Origin: an uncultured Blautia sp.
Lineage (GTDB): Bacteria > Bacillota > Clostridia > Lachnospirales > Lachnospiraceae
Assembly: GCA_948436455.1 (NCBI GenBank)
Contig: CAOJIB010000014.1
Location: 1 to 32,850, forward strand
Direction of reading: 5' to 3'
Length of the DNA stretch: 32,850 nt
The notes under the pieces are model-generated. The model ran no database searches, had not been told where the DNA came from, and was given only the letters and a program-made list of their open reading frames with translations. This document shows positions 31,929 through 32,850 of the stretch, in pieces. Position 1 is the stretch's first letter. Each line of letters begins with the position of its first letter. Position numbers and translations under genes: made by a program.

Positions 31929-32018
31929 AAATTCCTCCGATCTTTTGTAAACGTAAAACACCCGCTGCGGCATTGCCAGCGAAGCTTGCCCAAAAAGCCG
32001 CCACTGTAAAGCAAATGT

Positions 32019-32072
32019 TTTCCATATTTCGTCTGATTTTTATATTCTATCACAATATATGGTATGATTCAA
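32019..32072 (-). promoter_or_regulatory. Promoter of nrdJ with two NrdR-box-like sites
   Basis: On the minus strand TTGAAT (32072-32067), a 17-bp spacer and TGATAGAAT, an extended -10 (TAGAAT at 32049-32044). ATACCATATATTGTGA (32065-32050) fills the spacer and matches the remembered NrdR box ACACWATATATWGTGT at 13 of 16 positions. A weaker second site AGACGAAATATGGAAA (32034-32019, 9 of 16) starts exactly 31 bp further on, the spacing usual for tandem NrdR boxes. The leader is about 110 nt. Confidence 0.7.
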
Positions 32073-32145
32073 GGGAATTTCCATCCTCTTGCCAACATAA
32101 GCCAAAAGCCTGGCAGCCATGGGGATTTTCCCATTCTCCGCACGC

Positions 32146-32184
32146 GCATACAGAAAGCTTGCCACTGGCAACCTTTCTGCATAC
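32146..32184 (-). repeat. Dispersed palindromic element, copy D (after the ABC exporter gene)
   Basis: The best-conserved copy: arms CAGAAAGCTTGCC and GGCAACCTTTCTG around a centre ACT, with outer GCATA/ATAC. In its orientation it follows the exporter terminator hairpin by 10 nt. It lies upstream of the nrdJ promoter, in the same strand order. Confidence 0.78.
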
Positions 32185-32190
32185 TAAGAT

Positions 32191-32231
32191 ATAAAAGGCT
32201 TCGGCGTCCATTTTCAGACAGCCGAAGCCTT
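32191..32231 (-). terminator. Terminator of the ABC exporter gene
   Basis: On the minus strand AAGGCTTCGGC and GCCGAAGCCTT form a perfect 11-bp stem with a 15-nt loop, followed by TTATATC. It is 40 nt after the stop codon and is also the hairpin part of repeat copy D. Confidence 0.87.
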
Positions 32232-32271
32232 CCGCACATAGAGTAAAGAAACGCCTCTAGCGCTTTTTCAT

Positions 32272-32850
32272 TTACGCCAGCCCCGTATAAAGCTGGTAAT
32301 ATTTTCCTTGCTCCTCCATAAGCTGCTCGTGGGTGCCCAGCTCGATGATCCGGCCCTTTTCCAGCACCATAATGCAGTCGCTATTTCGGACGGTGGAAAG
32401 TCGATGGGCGATGACGAAGGTCGTCCTGCCGTGCATCAGCTTATCCATACCGTCCTGCACCAGACGTTCCGTCCGGGTGTCGATGGAGCTGGTGGCCTCG
32501 TCCAGGATCAGTACCGGAGGATCAGCCACCGCCGCCCGGGCGATGGAGAGAAGCTGCCGCTGGCCCTGGCTTAGGTTCGCGCCGTTGCCGGTAAGCATCG
32601 TGTCGTAGCCCTCCGGCAGCCGGCGGATAAAGCTGTCTGCGTTGGCCAGCTTCGCCGCCGCTATCACTTCCTCGTCGGAAGCGTTCAACTTTCCATAGCG
32701 GATATTTTCCATGACCGTACCGGTAAAGAGCTGGGTATCCTGCAAAACGATCCCCAAAGACCGGCGCAGATCGGCCTTTTTGATTTTATTAATGTTGATG
32801 CCGTCGTAGCGGATCTTCCCATCCTGAATATCATAAAAACGATTGATCAG
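32272..32850 (-). CDS. ABC exporter (MsbA/MdlB type), C-terminal part of the nucleotide-binding domain, cut by window edge
   Basis: Only the last 192 residues are visible; the membrane domain and Walker A lie beyond the right edge. The frame is open to the edge (first visible residues LINRFYDIQDGKIRYDG), so the TTG at 32757 is not the start. Present are the Q-loop GIVLQDTQLF, the signature LSQGQRQ, Walker B VLILDEATSSID, and the switch histidine in FVIAHRLSTVR. This is the usual end of type I exporters fused to their ATPase, often encoded as heterodimer pairs in Firmicutes; the substrate is unknown. It is the last gene of its unit, with a strong terminator 40 nt downstream. Confidence 0.92.
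   Translation of the reverse strand: MINRFYDIQDGKIRYDGININKIKKADLRRSLGIVLQDTQLFTGTVMENIRYGKLNASDEEVIAAAKLANADSFIRRLPEGYDTMLTGNGANLSQGQRQLLSIARAAVADPPVLILDEATSSIDTRTERLVQDGMDKLMHGRTTFVIAHRLSTVRNSDCIMVLEKGRIIELGTHEQLMEEQGKYYQLYTGLA

Noticed and set aside
31929-32271. Cobalamin riboswitch upstream of nrdJ
   Set aside because: No B12-box-like sequence was seen in the leader; the NrdR-like sites explain regulation better.

Overview
The window looks like chromosomal core-genome sequence from a low-GC-lineage Gram-positive anaerobe, most likely a Clostridia/Lachnospiraceae-type bacterium with fairly balanced base composition. The grounds are the tig-clpP-clpX-lon-engB order, the rapZ-whiA-crh cluster, an adenosylcobalamin-dependent (class II) ribonucleotide reductase as a housekeeping gene, strong AGGAGG ribosome binding sites, and BceAB-type and AzlCD transport genes. 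No phage, insertion sequence, CRISPR array or obvious defence island is visible. Most genes are on the minus strand.

Layout. 1-6540: protein quality control operon read leftward (tig, clpP, clpX, lon, engB; engB is cut by the window edge) behind a leader of about 280 nt. 6641-7489: a monofunctional peptidoglycan glycosyltransferase. 7594-8676: azlC-azlD. 8751-11668: a BceAB-type ABC transporter. 11700-12973: a rightward CaCA-family cation antiporter behind a yybP-ykoY (Mn2+) riboswitch. 12953-14761: greA and a family 2 glycosyltransferase behind a leader holding a strong terminator. 14827-19895: HAD phosphatase, parE, parC. 19911-20092: a lone tRNA-Glu with its own promoter and terminator. 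20237-21616: an unusual membrane protein resembling a catalytically dead signal peptidase. 21680-25710: tcdA-murB-rapZ-whiA-crh operon. 25934-26839: a small cupin and a small monooxygenase-like protein. 26928-29395: ilvB-ilvN. 29658-32072: nrdJ. 32191-32850: the 3' end of an ABC exporter gene.

The most interesting signals are regulatory or repetitive, not new enzymes. (1) The glycosyltransferase gene and the BceAB-type operon, 4 kb apart, have superimposable promoters: a TTACA-N4-TGTAA palindrome, a second half-site exactly 20 bp away, and a TATACT -10 element at the same distance. This suggests one BceR-like regulator, encoded elsewhere, controls both as an envelope-stress regulon. (2) A previously unfamiliar dispersed element occurs four times: a 37-39 nt imperfect palindrome 9-12 nt downstream of a hairpin that, in two copies, is clearly a gene's terminator. 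(3) greA has a promoter followed about 110 nt later by a 14-bp terminator hairpin, recalling the E. coli GraL leader. (4) nrdJ has two NrdR-box-like sites 31 bp apart, one inside the promoter spacer.

All calls come from reading the sequence and remembered family knowledge; no database search was run.
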